Of a stretch of 64,000 nt of DNA, positions 62,758 through 64,000 are shown in pieces. The DNA is from an uncultured Rhodospirillales bacterium (GTDB lineage Bacteria > Pseudomonadota > Alphaproteobacteria > ATCC43930 > CGMCC-115725), in NCBI GenBank assembly GCA_903822185.1, contig CAIJOA010000030.1, positions 62,001 through 126,000 on the forward strand, written 5' to 3'. Below the pieces are notes generated by a model. The model was given only the letters and a program-made list of their open reading frames with translations. It ran no database searches and was not told where the DNA came from. Both the position numbers and the translations under genes were made by a program. Position 1 is the stretch's first letter; every line of letters starts with the position of its first letter.

Positions 62758-63210
62758 ATGACGCCGCGCCAACGCCGTTTCGTCGATGAATATATTGTCG
62801 ATCTCAACGGCCGCCAGGCCGCGATCCGCGCCGGCTATGCCGTCCCGAGTGCGGTGATGCGCGCCAGCGAGTTTTTGCGCCATCCGGAAATCGCCGCGGC
62901 GATCGAAGCGGCGATGGCGACACGTTCGCGTCGTACCGGCATCACGCCCGCCCGCGTGCTCGAGGAATATGCCCGCATCGCCTTTGCCGATGCACGATTG
63001 CTGCGCGAATGGGGACCGGATGGCGTTGCCGTGAAGGACGCGTCCGCGTTATCCGAAGCAGCATCTGCCCTGATCTCGGCCATCGAAGCGCCGCGCAGTG
63101 GTAGTGGCGTTCGGATCGCGCTGCATGACAAGAACAAGGCGCTGGCCACCCTCGCGCGTATTCTCGGCCTCGAGAACGACGCGGTGATCATGCCGGCGGG
63201 CCACGCATGA
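62758..63210 (+). CDS. terminase small subunit-like protein, copy 1
   Basis: This 150-residue protein matches the Terminase_2 small-subunit family: MTPRQRRFVDEYIVDLNGRQ, AAIRAGYAVPSAVMRASEFL and RHPEIAAAIEAAM form the DNA-binding helices. VLEEYARIAFADAR is the central helix, and LHDKNKALATLARILGL the C-terminal part. In phages it recognises pac/cos DNA and loads the large subunit. GAGGAG precedes the ATG. Its stop overlaps the next gene. Confidence 0.82.
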   Translation: MTPRQRRFVDEYIVDLNGRQAAIRAGYAVPSAVMRASEFLRHPEIAAAIEAAMATRSRRTGITPARVLEEYARIAFADARLLREWGPDGVAVKDASALSEAASALISAIEAPRSGSGVRIALHDKNKALATLARILGLENDAVIMPAGHA

Positions 63211-63746
63211 GAGAACGTATGAGGGAGCGTTATCGAAAATTCGTCGCCGCTTATCTGCGTGGCCTTAACGGCACGCAAGCGGCGATCAAGGCGGGCTATC
63301 GAGTGAAAAGCGCCACCTGCGCCGGTACCCGGCTGTTGAAGATTCCCGAGATCGCCGCCGCCATCGCCGCGGGCAAGAAAGAAATCGTCGCTGAGCGGTG
63401 CGTCACCGCCGACCGCGTTCTGCGCGAATATGCCCGCATCGCCTTTTCCGACATGCGCAACTATGTCGATTGGGACAAAGACGGGATCAAGCTGATGCCG
63501 CAGGAGGCGATCGACGATTTCAAGGCCGGCGCGATCGCCGATATCGACATCAGCCGGGACGGTGCGGTGGCAAAAGTCAAACTGCACGACAAGAAAGCCG
63601 CGCTCGACATGGTCGCGCGGCATGTCGGCCTCATCGCCCCGACCGGCAAGCGTCCCACCTACGATCAGACGCCGGCCGGCGCGGCAACGCGCAGCGAATT
63701 GGGGCAACGGTTGCGCCGCATCATCAAGAACGGTGGCGGTGCGTAA
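63207..63746 (+). CDS. terminase small subunit-like protein, copy 2
   Basis: This 179-residue protein is related to the one before: YRKFVAAYLRGLNGTQAAIK, AGYRVKSATCAGTRLLKIPE and VLREYARIAFSDMRNYVDWD, then KLHDKKAALDMVARHVGLI. It has an extra C-terminal basic tail (ATRSELGQRLRRIIKNGGG). The start at 63207 makes an ATGA overlap with copy 1; an ATG at 63219 is also possible. Two adjacent small-subunit-like genes are unusual. Confidence 0.8.
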   Translation: MRERMRERYRKFVAAYLRGLNGTQAAIKAGYRVKSATCAGTRLLKIPEIAAAIAAGKKEIVAERCVTADRVLREYARIAFSDMRNYVDWDKDGIKLMPQEAIDDFKAGAIADIDISRDGAVAKVKLHDKKAALDMVARHVGLIAPTGKRPTYDQTPAGAATRSELGQRLRRIIKNGGGA

Positions 63747-63831
63747 CCGACGGCGTACCGGTTGCCGGGAATGGGCGCAGCGGCGACAATGCGCGTCGGC
63801 GCAACATCCCGGCCCTGTGTGAGACACGACC

Positions 63832-64000
63832 ATGAAGCTGCATATCGGCTCGAACTTCGCCGCCGAAGGCTGGACGACGCTCGATATCAATCCGGGGCCG
63901 GGCGTCGATCACGTCGGTGATTGCCGCGACCTGGGACAGTTCGCCGATAATTCATGCGAGACGATCTATGCCAGCCATGTGTTGGAACATATTCCCTATC
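63832..64000 (+). CDS. SAM-dependent methyltransferase (3' truncated by window end)
   Basis: The visible 56 residues begin MKLHIGSNFAAEGWTTLDIN and reach CETIYASHVLEHIPY at the window end. The DIN strand and the SHVLEHI motif are those of class I (Methyltransf_11-like) methyltransferases that often modify glycans or phage structures. The remainder lies outside the window. It follows the terminase-like genes, consistent with phage or cargo content. Confidence 0.75.
   Translation, partial: MKLHIGSNFAAEGWTTLDINPGPGVDHVGDCRDLGQFADNSCETIYASHVLEHIPY

Overview
The window is chromosomal DNA of an alphaproteobacterium. The markers are a GapR (DUF2312) nucleoid protein, an alpha-type SspB, ThyX, a permuted two-piece tmRNA, a SAM-II riboswitch in front of metZ, a PraR-like regulator and a GcrA-like zinc tail. 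The hflK-hflC-DUF2065-degP, serB, miaA, ilvBNC, leuA and mreBCD-mrdA-rodA blocks point to the Rhodospirillales or their relatives. The genus cannot be fixed from the sequence alone. The DNA is GC-rich, and many long antisense frames are only shadows.

Layout. 1-4.0 kb: the 3' part of an MdtB/C-type RND pump, an N-formylglutamate amidohydrolase and small conserved genes (DUF1244, gapR, DUF4169). 4.1-12.5 kb: a Tat-exported flavoprotein, class II and class I fumarases, an ECF sigma/anti-sigma/Spy-like operon with a TfoX-N gene, and sspB. Two copies of one palindromic repeat and a second intergenic repeat lie here. 12.5-14 kb: split ssrA and thyX. 14.1-15.6 kb: a lower-GC island with a 5'-truncated polymorphic nuclease toxin and its immunity gene. 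16.2-18.2 kb: cspA, rpsU and mrp/apbC. 18.3-22.3 kb: hflKC, DUF2065 and a Do-type protease (membrane and periplasmic quality control). 23.2-25.2 kb: a divergent MFS/TetR pair whose promoters lie inside one palindromic operator. 25.2-32.5 kb: serB, miaA and branched-chain amino acid synthesis (ilvB, ilvN, ilvC, leuA), with a probable leader-peptide attenuator before leuA. 32.6-38.2 kb: the rod-shape operon mreBCD-mrdA-rodA. tRNA-Lys and small genes follow.

38.3-54.1 kb is accessory metabolism: small exported proteins, a phenol-hydroxylase-type monooxygenase, DoxX, a PraR-like regulator, an NMT1/THI5-type ABC importer, a MaoC hydratase, a copper cluster (YcnI, CopCD fusion, DUF2946), SAM-II-controlled metZ, two paralogous ACMSD-like amidohydrolases and an orphan solute-binding protein.

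54.2-59.7 kb is the most intriguing stretch: a hybrid histidine kinase followed by two paralogous proteins of a family I cannot identify (376 and 379 aa), with a PilZ-domain protein between them. This looks like an undescribed signalling output module. From about 60.1 kb to the end lies the start of a probable prophage: an S24-type repressor, a GcrA-like zinc protein, DUF6456, a SPOR lipoprotein, tandem terminase-small-subunit-like genes and a truncated methyltransferase.
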